Assembly (NCBI RefSeq): GCF_017599325.1
Contig: NZ_JAGFVM010000052.1
Location: 62,001-126,000 of the forward strand
Direction: 5' to 3'
DNA from: Marinilactibacillus kalidii
GTDB lineage: Bacteria > Bacillota > Bacilli > Lactobacillales > Carnobacteriaceae_A
DNA length: 64,000 nt
Below the pieces are notes generated by a model. That model was given only the letters and a program-made list of their open reading frames with translations, was not told the origin of the DNA and made no database searches. Made by a program: the position numbers and the translations under genes. Positions 1 to 8,797 of this stretch are shown here, one piece after another (position 1 is the stretch's first letter; each line of letters opens with the position of its first letter).

Positions 1-660
1 GTGACACATTTTATGACAGCAGAGAGTATCGACTTGTATTGGCAAGTCAATGGTGCAAGTCTAATGTTGATTGGCGTTCTATCCGCTTTACTCATAAATA
101 TGTGGATGCCCAAACAACAAGAAAATTTAGAAAATCGTGTCAAAGGAATTGAAAATGAAATGAGTCAAACGCTGCTCATGTTTCAAGATCAATTACTAGG
201 AGATCAAAATTATACACAGTTATTTACACAAGTAACTCTATTAAATAAGCACATTCAAGAAATGAATCAAATAGCAATGACAGAATACGAAAATCAAGTC
301 TTTAAAAAAACGAGCTACTATGTACGATATGCTCAGATGAGAAAAGAACAGTCGATCGTGCTTCAAAAGATTAATGAGCACTTACCGGCTATACATTTAG
401 CAACCAGCCAAAATGAAGTGCTGGCAAATCTTTTTAAAGAAACTGCTGAACAGTTGCATGAGAAGAATACAGGATTGACCTTGCTGCAGGACATTTCGGA
501 TCTTTATCAGGAATTTAAGGATTCTAAGTTGCCAGTAACAAGAGAAGAGTTTGAAAGTCGAGCCATATTATTTCAAGTGTTGAATGATTTTGATCGGTTT
601 ATTAAGATAAAGAGAGAGTTTTTTCTTTTAGAAAGTCATTATAAAGAATCGAACGAATAG
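1..660 (+). CDS. Membrane-anchored coiled-coil protein, unknown function (5' end uncertain)
   Basis: I do not recognise this protein. The frame opens with GTG at the first base of the window, so the true start may lie upstream; ATG at 13 is another candidate. One hydrophobic segment (about residues 15-36) is followed by some 180 residues that are polar, charged and rich in Gln, Glu and Leu, as expected for a cytoplasmic or extracytoplasmic helical coil. It ends 12 bases before the DUF4430 lipoprotein gene, so the two are probably co-transcribed. A role in the same transport function is inference from position only. Confidence 0.6.
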   Translation: MTHFMTAESIDLYWQVNGASLMLIGVLSALLINMWMPKQQENLENRVKGIENEMSQTLLMFQDQLLGDQNYTQLFTQVTLLNKHIQEMNQIAMTEYENQVFKKTSYYVRYAQMRKEQSIVLQKINEHLPAIHLATSQNEVLANLFKETAEQLHEKNTGLTLLQDISDLYQEFKDSKLPVTREEFESRAILFQVLNDFDRFIKIKREFFLLESHYKESNE

Positions 661-672
661 GGAGTATTATAA

Positions 673-1095
673 ATGAAGAAAATTATTGGAACAGGAATAG
701 TCAGTCTTATATTAGTAGGGTGTGGAAATCAAGGAAACCAATCAACTGTTGATAAGGGTGCCCCAGCTGAATCCGAGGAGCAATCTAGCGGAACAGCGAC
801 CATTACCTTTAATATTGACGATCAACTTTATTCAATCGATGAAGACGAGTTAAATCAAGAAGTAGAGTGGACAGAAGAAGTAACGGTTTTAGAGGTTATG
901 CAAAATCAGTTTGATGCAGTCGACAATGAGGGGTTCATCACATCGATTGAAGGATATGAGCAACTCGAATCAAAACAAGCGTATTGGCTTTTTGATATTA
1001 ATGGAGAATCTTCAACGGTAGGGGCAGGCGATTACGTGCTCGAAGATGGAGATGAGATTTTATGGAACCTCGAGACGAATCAAAGTGACGAATAA
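673..1095 (+). CDS. DUF4430-type lipoprotein
   Basis: A small secreted lipoprotein of 140 residues. The N-terminus is a lipoprotein signal peptide with lipobox LVGC, so the mature protein starts at Cys17. A short acidic Ser-rich linker leads to a domain (about residues 42-137) with the DUF4430 pattern: a Thr-Val-Leu-Glu-Val-Met helix start, then Ala-Tyr-Trp-Leu-Phe-Asp-Ile-Asn-Gly and a closing Gly-Asp-Glu-Ile-Leu-Trp. DUF4430 is related to the C-terminal domain of eukaryotic cobalamin carriers. Bacterial copies are often found beside ECF transporter S components, as here. It may present a vitamin to the S component, but the ligand is not shown by the sequence. Confidence 0.8.
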   Translation: MKKIIGTGIVSLILVGCGNQGNQSTVDKGAPAESEEQSSGTATITFNIDDQLYSIDEDELNQEVEWTEEVTVLEVMQNQFDAVDNEGFITSIEGYEQLESKQAYWLFDINGESSTVGAGDYVLEDGDEILWNLETNQSDE

Positions 1096-1633
1096 GAACA
1101 AGACATTTTCAGTATACAGAGTGACTGTTTTAGCCTTGCTGATAGCTGCTGTTCAAACGAGCCGATTACTATTCAGCTTTTTGCCTAATGTCCAACCTGT
1201 AACAGTCTTGTTGATTTTGATTTTATTAACCTTTGGCTATGTGGATGCATTGATCGTAGGTACAGGTGCAATCGTTGTTTCTAATTTGTACTTAGGAATG
1301 GGGCCATGGACCCTCTCGCAAATTTTTGCTTATGGAGTAGTTGTAAGTGTTAGTTTTGCCTTATCTGTAGTATTAGGACGTTTTAGAAAAATACTATTTT
1401 TTTGGGTCATATACGCCATCATCGCAGGGTTTTTGTATGGCCTGGTCATTTCAATCTTTCATGCTTTACTATACGGTTTGACGTTCCAAGCATTTCTTGC
1501 TTATTGGATAGCCGGTCTGTGGTTTGATGGTTATCATGCTATTGGAAATGGCGGATTCATGCTGATTCTTTATCCAGTACTATTGCCATTATTCGAAAAG
1601 ATGAGTCTTAAAATAAAAACAAGCCAATCCTAG
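1085..1633 (+). CDS. ECF transporter S component (substrate-binding membrane subunit)
   Basis: An integral membrane protein of about 182 residues with five or six hydrophobic helices, matching the size and layout of ECF-type S components, which bind a vitamin and dock on a shared energising module. No EcfA or EcfT gene is in the window, so it probably uses a common module encoded elsewhere. The longest frame begins at ATG 1046, inside the lipoprotein gene with no ribosome binding site. GTG at 1085 gives a shorter overlap of 11 bases and a typical charged N-terminus; I prefer it, though its upstream GAGACG is weak. With the DUF4430 neighbour, cobalamin is a reasonable guess for the substrate, but it is unproven. 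Confidence 0.75.
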   Translation: MTNKNKTFSVYRVTVLALLIAAVQTSRLLFSFLPNVQPVTVLLILILLTFGYVDALIVGTGAIVVSNLYLGMGPWTLSQIFAYGVVVSVSFALSVVLGRFRKILFFWVIYAIIAGFLYGLVISIFHALLYGLTFQAFLAYWIAGLWFDGYHAIGNGGFMLILYPVLLPLFEKMSLKIKTSQS

Positions 1634-1679
1634 AAAGAGAACGATTTAATCGTCTTCCTTCAGGATGGCTTGTTTTTTT
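1619..1679. terminator. Bidirectional terminator between convergent genes
   Basis: ACAAGCCAATCC at 1619-1630 pairs with GGATGGCTTGT at 1663-1673 with one bulged base. Seven T follow on the plus strand, and an A-rich tract precedes on the other side. It overlaps the end of the S-component gene and reaches the stop codon of the minus-strand gene, serving both. Confidence 0.8.
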
Positions 1680-2214
1680 AATCTTCTCTTAAAGCAAGTG
1701 GTTTATCTAATATTTCTTTATACGTGAAAGCTCTCACGATATTATCTTCGGTAAATTCGTAAATAGCTGTATCTGATTTTTTAGATTTACTTTTACTTTT
1801 TAAAGAAGTGACTTCTGTTAAAGAGTTATTCGCTTGTCTTCTTAGTTTATTCGTACGCTCGTTTCTTGCTTGATCCAATTTCTCTCTTTCCAATCTGCGA
1901 CGATCTCGTTCTGTTGTAATATCTCTCGCAGCGCCGCGAGCATTTGTTGCGTCACGGACAGTACGATTTCTAGCAGAACGTCTTTGCTCGACGGTTTGGT
2001 GCTGAGTAGAATTTTTGGATGATGAGGCGTTAACCTTTGGTTTTGGAGCGGTTTCCACGTTGGCACTACCAGAATAAGTTTGTGTAGGCTCGTTGAAAAC
2101 ATTCCGCTTATTTGATGACTGGTTTTTCTTTGTATTTTTACTGAGTGCGTTCATAATACTTGAAACGACACTAAAGAAAACGACTATTTGAATTAACCAG
2201 ATAAATATACCCAT
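1678..2214 (-). CDS. Small single-pass membrane protein in the floA operon, unknown function
   Basis: A protein of 178 residues that I do not recognise. An N-terminal hydrophobic segment (about residues 3-22) acts as a membrane anchor. The rest is a long basic, Ser/Asn/Thr-rich region that is probably disordered, with a dense Arg/Glu stretch around residues 75-130 that could form a helix, and a short ordered-looking C-terminus with a Tyr-Glu-Phe-Thr-Glu-Asp motif. The start lies 6 bases after the floA stop with only a weak ribosome binding site, suggesting translational coupling. Its position in the nfeD-floA operon suggests it works with flotillin membrane domains; this is inference. Confidence 0.75.
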   Translation of the reverse strand: MGIFIWLIQIVVFFSVVSSIMNALSKNTKKNQSSNKRNVFNEPTQTYSGSANVETAPKPKVNASSSKNSTQHQTVEQRRSARNRTVRDATNARGAARDITTERDRRRLEREKLDQARNERTNKLRRQANNSLTEVTSLKSKSKSKKSDTAIYEFTEDNIVRAFTYKEILDKPLALRED

Positions 2215-2220
2215 AAATTA

Positions 2221-3219
2221 TCACTCTTCTTCGTCAGTTGGTCCGGCTTGGTTAGAGATAGAACTTCTCATATCAGTATCAGCGTTCATGTTTTCCATTT
2301 TGTAGTAATCCATTACACCAATTCTACCATTACGAAGTGCTTCAGCCATAGCAAGTGGAACATCTGCTTCAGATTCAACAACTCGTGCACGCATTTTCTG
2401 AGTTTCAGCACGCATTTCCTGCTCAAGTGCAATCGCCATAGAACGTCTTTCTTCGGCTTTAGCTTGTGCGATATTTTTATCGGCTTCAGCTTGCTCTGTT
2501 TGCAATTTCGCACCAATATTACGTCCGACATCAATATCCGCGATATCGATTGATAGAATTTCAAAGGCCGTACCAGAATCTAGTCCTTTGCTTAGTACTG
2601 TTTTAGAAATCATATCAGGATTTTCTAGTACGTCAGAGTGTTTGTCGGCAGAACCAACAGTAGTAACGACACCTTCACCAACACGGGCGATGATTGTATC
2701 TTCACCTGCACCACCGACTAGGCGTTCAATATTTGCACGAACCGTTACTTTCGCTTTCGCAACGATTTCGATACCGTCTTTCGCAACAGCAGCAATGTCT
2801 GGCGTTACGATAACCTTAGGGTTAACCGATACTTGAACAGCTTCAAATACATTACGACCAGCTAGATCGATTGCAGCAGCTTTTTCAAATTCCAAATCAA
2901 TATCTGCACGATGTGAAGCAATTAACGCATCGATAACAGCATTAACATTACCACCAGCAAGGTAGTGTGCTTCAAGCTCATTCGTAGAGAGAGTGATACC
3001 TGCTTTCGTTGCTTTGATCAATGGTCTGATGATTGCGTGAGGACTTACTTGACGTAATCTCATACCAACGAGTGTACCAATCCCTACTTTTACACCTGAG
3101 AAATAAGCTGTTACCCATAATCCAACAGGAACGAAGCGTAGAAAAATACTGATGATTACAAGCGCAATAACCGCAATGATGATGATGCCAACAAAGCCGT
3201 CACTCATGAAATTTTCCAT
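2221..3219 (-). CDS. floA: Flotillin-like protein FloA
   Basis: FloA is a bacterial flotillin that scaffolds fluid membrane domains and affects secretion, signalling and wall synthesis. The 332 residues match the usual length for the family (UPF0365, Bacillus YqfA type). A hydrophobic N-terminal segment (about residues 8-45) inserts as a hairpin without a signal peptide. A SPFH/PHB-like domain follows with the typical VNPKVIVTP stretch, then an Ala/Glu-rich coiled region (about 235-300) that oligomerises. The start is preceded by AGGAGA eight bases away. The NfeD-like gene is directly upstream, as is usual for prokaryotic flotillins. Confidence 0.95.
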   Translation of the reverse strand: MENFMSDGFVGIIIIAVIALVIISIFLRFVPVGLWVTAYFSGVKVGIGTLVGMRLRQVSPHAIIRPLIKATKAGITLSTNELEAHYLAGGNVNAVIDALIASHRADIDLEFEKAAAIDLAGRNVFEAVQVSVNPKVIVTPDIAAVAKDGIEIVAKAKVTVRANIERLVGGAGEDTIIARVGEGVVTTVGSADKHSDVLENPDMISKTVLSKGLDSGTAFEILSIDIADIDVGRNIGAKLQTEQAEADKNIAQAKAEERRSMAIALEQEMRAETQKMRARVVESEADVPLAMAEALRNGRIGVMDYYKMENMNADTDMRSSISNQAGPTDEEE

Positions 3220-3236
3220 ATATGTTGTCTCCTATC

Positions 3237-3845
3237 TTATTTTTTTCTAACTAATACTTTGGTCCCTAGAACCTTTTCGATGACAACTGTTACATCTTTT
3301 GAGATGTAACCATCGGAACTTAAGACATCTACTGATATGCTGTCTGTTGTACCGAATGAGACTTTTCCGGATGGACGTAAAGGTGTTTGTGAGACGCCTT
3401 CAAGGCCGGGTTCGATTTGTATTGCAGGCTGTTTAACCGCAGATTTTTGGTTACCTTTTACATCTGTGTTCAACACTAATTTGTTGACATTAGCAAGAGA
3501 GTATCCCGTTCTTACTAAATAAAATACAACACCTGACGTGATAACAATAGCTAGACTCAAGTCTCTGATTGTAGTACCGAAATCTCCTATTGTGAGATAC
3601 AAACCGAATACGAGAAATAGTGCACCACTGATTCCGGCAATACCGAATTCGGGTACGAATATTTCAAAAATAATTAATAACAATCCTGCAGTGAATAATA
3701 CTAGAGGTAACCATGTATTGATGCCGATTACACTGAAGTAAGCCAAGAAGCTGAGCATTGTGACGGTGAACCCTGTTTTTGCCAAGGGTGTCAGTATCGC
3801 AATGGCAACTCCGATAAAGCCGATAGCGAGTAGTAATCCTTCCAT
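3237..3845 (-). CDS. NfeD-like membrane protein (short form)
   Basis: A 202-residue NfeD-family protein of the short class, lacking the N-terminal ClpP-like serine protease domain of long NfeD proteins. It has four hydrophobic helices within residues 1-112, with the family-typical Phe-Glu-Ile-Phe-Val-Pro-Glu-Phe-Gly loop between helices. A C-terminal soluble domain (about residues 140-202) should adopt the NfeD OB fold. Bacillus has the matching gene pair yqeZ-yqfA, although yqeZ is the long form. A strong AAAGGAGG binding site precedes the ATG. It is the first gene of the three-gene floA operon. Confidence 0.88.
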   Translation of the reverse strand: MEGLLLAIGFIGVAIAILTPLAKTGFTVTMLSFLAYFSVIGINTWLPLVLFTAGLLLIIFEIFVPEFGIAGISGALFLVFGLYLTIGDFGTTIRDLSLAIVITSGVVFYLVRTGYSLANVNKLVLNTDVKGNQKSAVKQPAIQIEPGLEGVSQTPLRPSGKVSFGTTDSISVDVLSSDGYISKDVTVVIEKVLGTKVLVRKK

Positions 3846-4441
3846 TTTTTAAGCCTCCTTTACTCGTTATGTAACCTCCTTTTATCACCTTACACTAGTA
3901 ATGATAGCATTTTATTGTTATAAAGTCATCGGTCTCGAGTCGGATACTCTGTAAGAATTTTAATGATTTTAGGGCTACTATTAGTTTATCAGATAATTGA
4001 AGCAAATAAAATAACAGACAGTTTTTTTAGATGTTAAGTATGGATTAACATGAGGCTCTGATACCTTAAATAGGCTAAACATATTTTGTAGGCTATCTTT
4101 AACATTTATAACATTTAAAGATGTATATTTATTAAGTTTAATTAGTATTTATTGAAACGGCTTACTTTTTATTTATTAAAATAAAACCCCTTTTTGCTCG
4201 GTTGTAATAAAACTTTACTTGGATGATATAAACTTTACATCATGATTATGATTGGATTCTAAACGAGTAGAGTAAGTGAAATTATTTGGTAAAGTCAGCA
4301 AACTAAGATACAATATCGATATAAGAGAATTAAAAATAGATATGAAACAAATAATCAGATTTGTACATTTTTATCAGAATTTATTCATTTGATAAAATGA
4401 TAGATCTTTAATATGTATATAGTGGAAGGAGGTCTTCTTGA
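3846..4441. other. Divergent intergenic region between the floA and glycogen operons
   Basis: About 600 bases of very AT-rich sequence with no convincing open frame. It must contain the outward promoters for the nfeD-floA operon (minus) and the glg operon (plus). On the plus strand a good promoter match lies at 4286-4314 and a poorer one at 4391-4419. On the minus strand no clear promoter stands out. The last bases hold the AAGGAGG site of glgB. No catabolite response element with the full consensus was found by eye. Confidence 0.6.
4286..4314 (+). promoter_or_regulatory. Probable sigma-A promoter of the glycogen operon
   Basis: TTGGTA at 4286-4291 and TACAAT at 4309-4314 are separated by exactly 17 bases. 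This is the best -35/-10 pair upstream of glgB and would give a leader of about 120 bases. A second, weaker candidate is TTGATA at 4391 with a poor -10 near the start codon. Confidence 0.5.
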
Positions 4442-6355
4442 ATGGATAATGAATTTTCATCCAAGTTTACTGATTTAGAAATGGAAAAATCCCTTTACTT
4501 ATTTAACACTGGAGAAAATTATGATAGTTATCTTAGTTTAGGTTCTATAAAAATGGACGACGGTTTCCGATTTACAGTTTGGGCGCCACATGCAAAAGAA
4601 GTTTATGTAGTAGGTGATTTCAATCAATGGCAAGAAGAAGCAATGATGGAAAAAGTTCTGGAGACAGGTACTTGGACGATTGTTATACCCGAGGCCAGAG
4701 AAGGTGATCATTATAAGTACAAAATCGTACAGAATAACGATGAGATTGCTTATAAAATCGATCCCTATGCTAAGGCATTTGAGGTTAGACCAAAAGATGC
4801 TTCAGTCGTCAAGGCGCTACCGAAAAAGAAATGGTCGGATGGTAGTTGGATGGCAAATAGAAAGAGAAAGCCCGTCTATGAGCGTCCTTTGAATATCTAC
4901 GAGGTTCACATGGGCTCTTGGAAACATAATGAAGATGGATCATGGTATACCATTCGTCAGTTACAAGAAGAACTCATTCCTTATGTTAAACAAATGGGCT
5001 ATACGCATATTGAGTTTCTACCTTTGATGGAACACCCGCTAGATGCTAGTTGGGGCTATCAAACGACTGGATTTTATGCACTTTCTTCTAAGTTTGGGAC
5101 AATGGAAGCTTTTCAAGACTTTGTTGAAGCAGCACATAAAGCCAATATCGGCGTGATTATGGACTGGGTTCCGGGGCATTTTAATCGTAATGCCTATGGA
5201 TTAGCTTATTTTGATGGCACACCTCAATTTGAATATGAAGATGAGAATCGTGCGAACAATAATCGATGGGGAACTTTAAACTTTGATTTGAAAAAAGCTG
5301 AAATTCATAGTTTCCTTATTTCTAATGCCCTTTACTGGATTGATCAGTTCCATTTAGATGGATTGAGAGTCGATGCAGTCAGTAATATGATTTATTTGGA
5401 TTATGACATTGGAGAATGGATTCCTAATGAGGATGGCACCAATCATAATCGACAAGGAGTCGCTTTCATACAAAAGATGAATAAGATTCTATTTGAAAGG
5501 CACCCCGATCTTCTGGTCATGGCGGAGGAAAGTACCGCTTGGAAGAAAGTTACCCATCCAGTCCACGAAGGCGGCCTAGGGTTCAATTATAAGTGGAATA
5601 TGGGATGGATGAATGATACCTTGAGATTTTTTGAGATGGATCCTATTGAGAGGAAAAATTATTTTGCGCTGATTACTTTCTCTTTTATGTATACCTTCAA
5701 TGAGAATTTCGTACTTCCAATCTCTCATGACGAAGTGGTTCATGGAAAAAAATCATTAATGGATAAAATGCCTGGTGATCGTTATAACCAATTTGCTGGT
5801 CTCCGAACACTAGAGACATATAAAATGATGCATCCAGGTAAAAAGCTTCAATTTATGGGCTCAGAGTATGGACAATTTTTAGAATGGAGATTTGATGAAG
5901 GGCTGGAATGGTCTAATCTTGAAGATCCTTATAATCAACACCAACTTGAATTTACAAAACAATTAAATGAATTTTATAAAAACGAAAAAGCATTATGGGA
6001 AATTGACCATCATGAAGATGGATTAAAAATTCTAGATGCTTCAAATAATGAAGAAACAACTCTTTTCTTTCTTCGTAAGGGTAAAAAAGCGAGAGATTTT
6101 CTTGTCGTGCTCTGTAACTTCGTGCCAGTCGAGAGACAAGGTGTCAGAGTAGGCGTACCATTTAAAGGTCAATATGAAGAAGTCTGGAATACCGAATATG
6201 AAGCATTTGGTGGCACATGGACCAAAGGACAAGGCATATTAAAGACAGATACAATAGCTGCTCATGGTTATGACCAATCGGTAGAAGTGATTTTGCCAGC
6301 ATTAAGTGTGGTCGTTTTAAAACCAAAGAGAGTTTACGGTGTACCGAAAACTTAA
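4442..6355 (+). CDS. glgB: 1,4-alpha-glucan branching enzyme GlgB
   Basis: GlgB cuts alpha-1,4 glucan chains and rejoins them as alpha-1,6 branches in glycogen. The 637 residues fit the shorter GlgB class. An N-terminal CBM48 module (about 35-120) shows the FTVWAPHAKEVYVVGDF stretch. The GH13 barrel follows with the nucleophile in GLRVDAV (Asp311), the acid/base Glu in MAEEST (362/363) and the ISHDEVVHGK motif. A C-terminal beta domain closes the protein. AAGGAGG stands ahead of the ATG. First gene of glgBCDAP; 128 bases separate it from glgC. Confidence 0.97.
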   Translation: MDNEFSSKFTDLEMEKSLYLFNTGENYDSYLSLGSIKMDDGFRFTVWAPHAKEVYVVGDFNQWQEEAMMEKVLETGTWTIVIPEAREGDHYKYKIVQNNDEIAYKIDPYAKAFEVRPKDASVVKALPKKKWSDGSWMANRKRKPVYERPLNIYEVHMGSWKHNEDGSWYTIRQLQEELIPYVKQMGYTHIEFLPLMEHPLDASWGYQTTGFYALSSKFGTMEAFQDFVEAAHKANIGVIMDWVPGHFNRNAYGLAYFDGTPQFEYEDENRANNNRWGTLNFDLKKAEIHSFLISNALYWIDQFHLDGLRVDAVSNMIYLDYDIGEWIPNEDGTNHNRQGVAFIQKMNKILFERHPDLLVMAEESTAWKKVTHPVHEGGLGFNYKWNMGWMNDTLRFFEMDPIERKNYFALITFSFMYTFNENFVLPISHDEVVHGKKSLMDKMPGDRYNQFAGLRTLETYKMMHPGKKLQFMGSEYGQFLEWRFDEGLEWSNLEDPYNQHQLEFTKQLNEFYKNEKALWEIDHHEDGLKILDASNNEETTLFFLRKGKKARDFLVVLCNFVPVERQGVRVGVPFKGQYEEVWNTEYEAFGGTWTKGQGILKTDTIAAHGYDQSVEVILPALSVVVLKPKRVYGVPKT

Positions 6356-6445
6356 TCTAATTACGCTAGTCAGCAAGGTGGGAGATAGATCTAAATAGGT
6401 CTAAAGAAACAATAAAAAAGGAACGCTAAATATAGCACAATGATT

Positions 6446-6486
6446 AAGGAGGGAAGGAAGCCCTTAAGGACTTCCGAAAATAGATG
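6446..6486 (+). promoter_or_regulatory. Ribosome binding site of glgC set apart from its start by a hairpin
   Basis: AAGGAGG at 6446-6452 is a near-perfect binding site but lies 31 bases before the only possible start of glgC (ATG 6484, with an in-frame TAG directly before it). Between them GGAAGCCC (6456-6463) pairs with GGACTTCC (6468-6475) around a TTAA loop with one mismatch. Folding removes 20 bases and leaves about 11, a normal spacing. A weaker AAGGA at 6466-6470 sits inside the hairpin, 13 bases from the ATG. Confidence 0.6.
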
Positions 6487-7629
6487 AAAACAGAAACTGT
6501 AGCAATGATATTAGCTGGTGGGCAAGGATCTCGATTAGGAAAATTGACGAAACAGATTGCTAAACCAGCAGTACCATTTGGAGGAAACTACCGTATTATT
6601 GATTTTGCTTTATCAAACTGTGCAAACTCAGGAATTAATAACGTAGGTGTAGTCACACAGTATCAACCATTAGTATTAAACCAACATGTCGGTAATGGAT
6701 CGAGCTGGGGGCTAAACCGTCATAACGGTGGCGCAACGATTTTACAGCCTTATTCAAGTGTAGATGGTGAGAAATTCTTTAAGGGTACCTCTCATGCAGT
6801 CTATCAGAATATTAATTTTATCGATGGACAAAATCCTGATTATGTAGTCATTCTTTCAGGAGATCATATTTACAAAATGGACTATGAAAAAATGCTTGAT
6901 TTCCACAAGGAAAAAGCAGCGTCTCTAACAGTTGGGGTTATGCCTGTAGAATGGGAAGAAGCTTCTCGTTTTGGCGTTATGAACACAGACCGTACGGAGC
7001 GTATCACCGAATTTCAAGAAAAACCAGCTGAACCAAAATCCAACTTAGCTTCAATGGGGATTTACATCTTTAACTGGTCACGTTTAAGACAATACTTGAT
7101 TGATAATCAAGCTAAAAACAGACAGATGGACGATTTCGGTCATCATGTTATTCCTGCTTATTTGAGAAATAGTGAGTCTGTTTATGCATATTCTTTTAAA
7201 GGTTACTGGAAAGATGTAGGAACAGTAGAAAGCTTATGGGCAGCGAATATGGAGTTTTTAAATCCGGATCACGAGTTGAATATTCGAGATAAAAACTGGA
7301 AAGTTTATTCACAAAACCCTAACACAACAGCACAATTTTTGACAGATACAGCGAAAGTGAAAGACTCAATGATTACAGATGGCTGCTATATTTCTGGAGA
7401 AATTAACCATTCTGTCCTTTCTCATAACGTAAAAGTTGGTAAGAACTCTGTGATTAAAGACAGTGTTATTATGCCGGGAGCAGTCATCGGAGAAAATGTG
7501 ACCATCACAAAAGCAATCATTGGAGAAAATGCCTATATTTATGATGGTGCTACGATCGTAGGAGAAAATGGAGAAATATCAGTAGTTGGTTACGGAGAAG
7601 AAGTAGGAGGATACAAAGATGCGGAATGA
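6484..7629 (+). CDS. glgC: Glucose-1-phosphate adenylyltransferase GlgC
   Basis: GlgC makes ADP-glucose from glucose-1-phosphate and ATP, the committed step of glycogen synthesis. The 381 residues carry the nucleotidyltransferase signature [10 protein letters not shown] near the N-terminus, the GDHIYKMDY loop around residue 125, the substrate-binding FQEKPAEP stretch, and a C-terminal left-handed beta-helix of hexapeptide repeats (about 290-370). The start is forced by an in-frame stop immediately upstream and by homology; its ribosome binding site lies across a hairpin. It overlaps glgD by 11 bases, indicating coupled translation of the two subunits. Confidence 0.97.
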   Translation: MKTETVAMILAGGQGSRLGKLTKQIAKPAVPFGGNYRIIDFALSNCANSGINNVGVVTQYQPLVLNQHVGNGSSWGLNRHNGGATILQPYSSVDGEKFFKGTSHAVYQNINFIDGQNPDYVVILSGDHIYKMDYEKMLDFHKEKAASLTVGVMPVEWEEASRFGVMNTDRTERITEFQEKPAEPKSNLASMGIYIFNWSRLRQYLIDNQAKNRQMDDFGHHVIPAYLRNSESVYAYSFKGYWKDVGTVESLWAANMEFLNPDHELNIRDKNWKVYSQNPNTTAQFLTDTAKVKDSMITDGCYISGEINHSVLSHNVKVGKNSVIKDSVIMPGAVIGENVTITKAIIGENAYIYDGATIVGENGEISVVGYGEEVGGYKDAE

Positions 7630-8779
7630 AATTGCAGCGATATTTAACTTAGTAGAGAATGAAGACAAATTAAGACCCTTAACAAAGAGAAGACCGATTG
7701 CTTCTTTACCGTTCGCTTGTCGTTATCGTTTGATCGATTTCCCATTTTCAAGTCTTTACAATGCTGAAGCAAGTTCAGCAGCGTTGTTTATTTCTGAATC
7801 TGGTCATTCTTTATACGATCATATTCGTTCGGGAGCGACTTGGGGGTTAGATTCGATCGCAGGAGGAGGCGTATTTACGCATTCTCAGATTAGATTGAAG
7901 TCTTCTAACGCCAATGAAGATTACACGCCTGCTTATTATGATGATCACTATAAATATGTGACACGTGCAAAAGCAGAATATATCTTGTTGATGGGCTCTA
8001 GTATGCTTTCCAATATCCAGATTGAATCGATCGTTAATTTCCATAATGATAAATCTAGTGACGTAACAATTGCTTATAAAAAGCTTGATCGTAACGTCTT
8101 TAGAGAAGATACTGCTTACAGTGCATACGAATTTGATGAAGAACAAGCAGGAAGAATCAATAAACTTCTCCCACTTACTGAAGTTGCTATGGACGAAGAA
8201 GCACTTGCTGTGGGGATTGAAGTCATGGTGATCAATAAAAAAAACTTCCTAGATTACTTGCAAAAAGCAAGAGAACGCAACCTTTGCGTGAGTGTCAAGA
8301 GCTTTTCAGGGCTAGCACTTGAGGACAATGATGATGTTTATGGATTTGAATATACAGGCTATCTGAAAGCCATTGAAGATATCAAGAGTTACTTTGAAGC
8401 TAATATGGAAATGCTTAATGAAGATAACTTCAATGCATTATTCTATAGAGCCGATCCTGTACTAACACGCTCAAAAAATTCTGCACCTACTTTTTACGGT
8501 GAAAATGCCGTTATTCAAAATTCGCAAATTGCAAATGATTGTGAAATATACGGATCAGTAAAAAATTCATTGATTTTCAGAAAAGCAAATATTTCAAAAG
8601 AAGCAAAAGTTGAAAATGCTATTATCATGCAAGATTGTTATATTGAAGAAGGTGCGTACCTAAATTATGTTATCTTAGATAAACATGTTTATGTTAAAAA
8701 AGGTGCTCAATTAGAAGGTACCGCGGAAAATCCAATCGTAATCAGTAAGAATGAGATCGTTTCTGGAGACGAAGTTTAA
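7619..8779 (+). CDS. glgD: Glucose-1-phosphate adenylyltransferase subunit GlgD
   Basis: GlgD is the partner of GlgC in Firmicutes, where the two form a mixed ADP-glucose pyrophosphorylase and GlgD is mainly regulatory. The fold is the same, but the Gly-rich nucleotide-binding signature of GlgC is replaced at the N-terminus by a sequence without the GGxGxRL pattern (residues 5-20), as is typical of GlgD. The C-terminus keeps hexapeptide repeats. The AGGAGG site lies within the end of glgC, and the genes overlap by 11 bases. Confidence 0.95.
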   Translation: MRNEIAAIFNLVENEDKLRPLTKRRPIASLPFACRYRLIDFPFSSLYNAEASSAALFISESGHSLYDHIRSGATWGLDSIAGGGVFTHSQIRLKSSNANEDYTPAYYDDHYKYVTRAKAEYILLMGSSMLSNIQIESIVNFHNDKSSDVTIAYKKLDRNVFREDTAYSAYEFDEEQAGRINKLLPLTEVAMDEEALAVGIEVMVINKKNFLDYLQKARERNLCVSVKSFSGLALEDNDDVYGFEYTGYLKAIEDIKSYFEANMEMLNEDNFNALFYRADPVLTRSKNSAPTFYGENAVIQNSQIANDCEIYGSVKNSLIFRKANISKEAKVENAIIMQDCYIEEGAYLNYVILDKHVYVKKGAQLEGTAENPIVISKNEIVSGDEV

Positions 8780-8797
8780 AGAAAGGAAGTCATCAGT

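Noticed and set aside
4150-4166. A TGAAACGG string upstream of glgB that looks like a catabolite response element
   Set aside because: The CG core is one base out of register with the cre pattern and the right half does not match.
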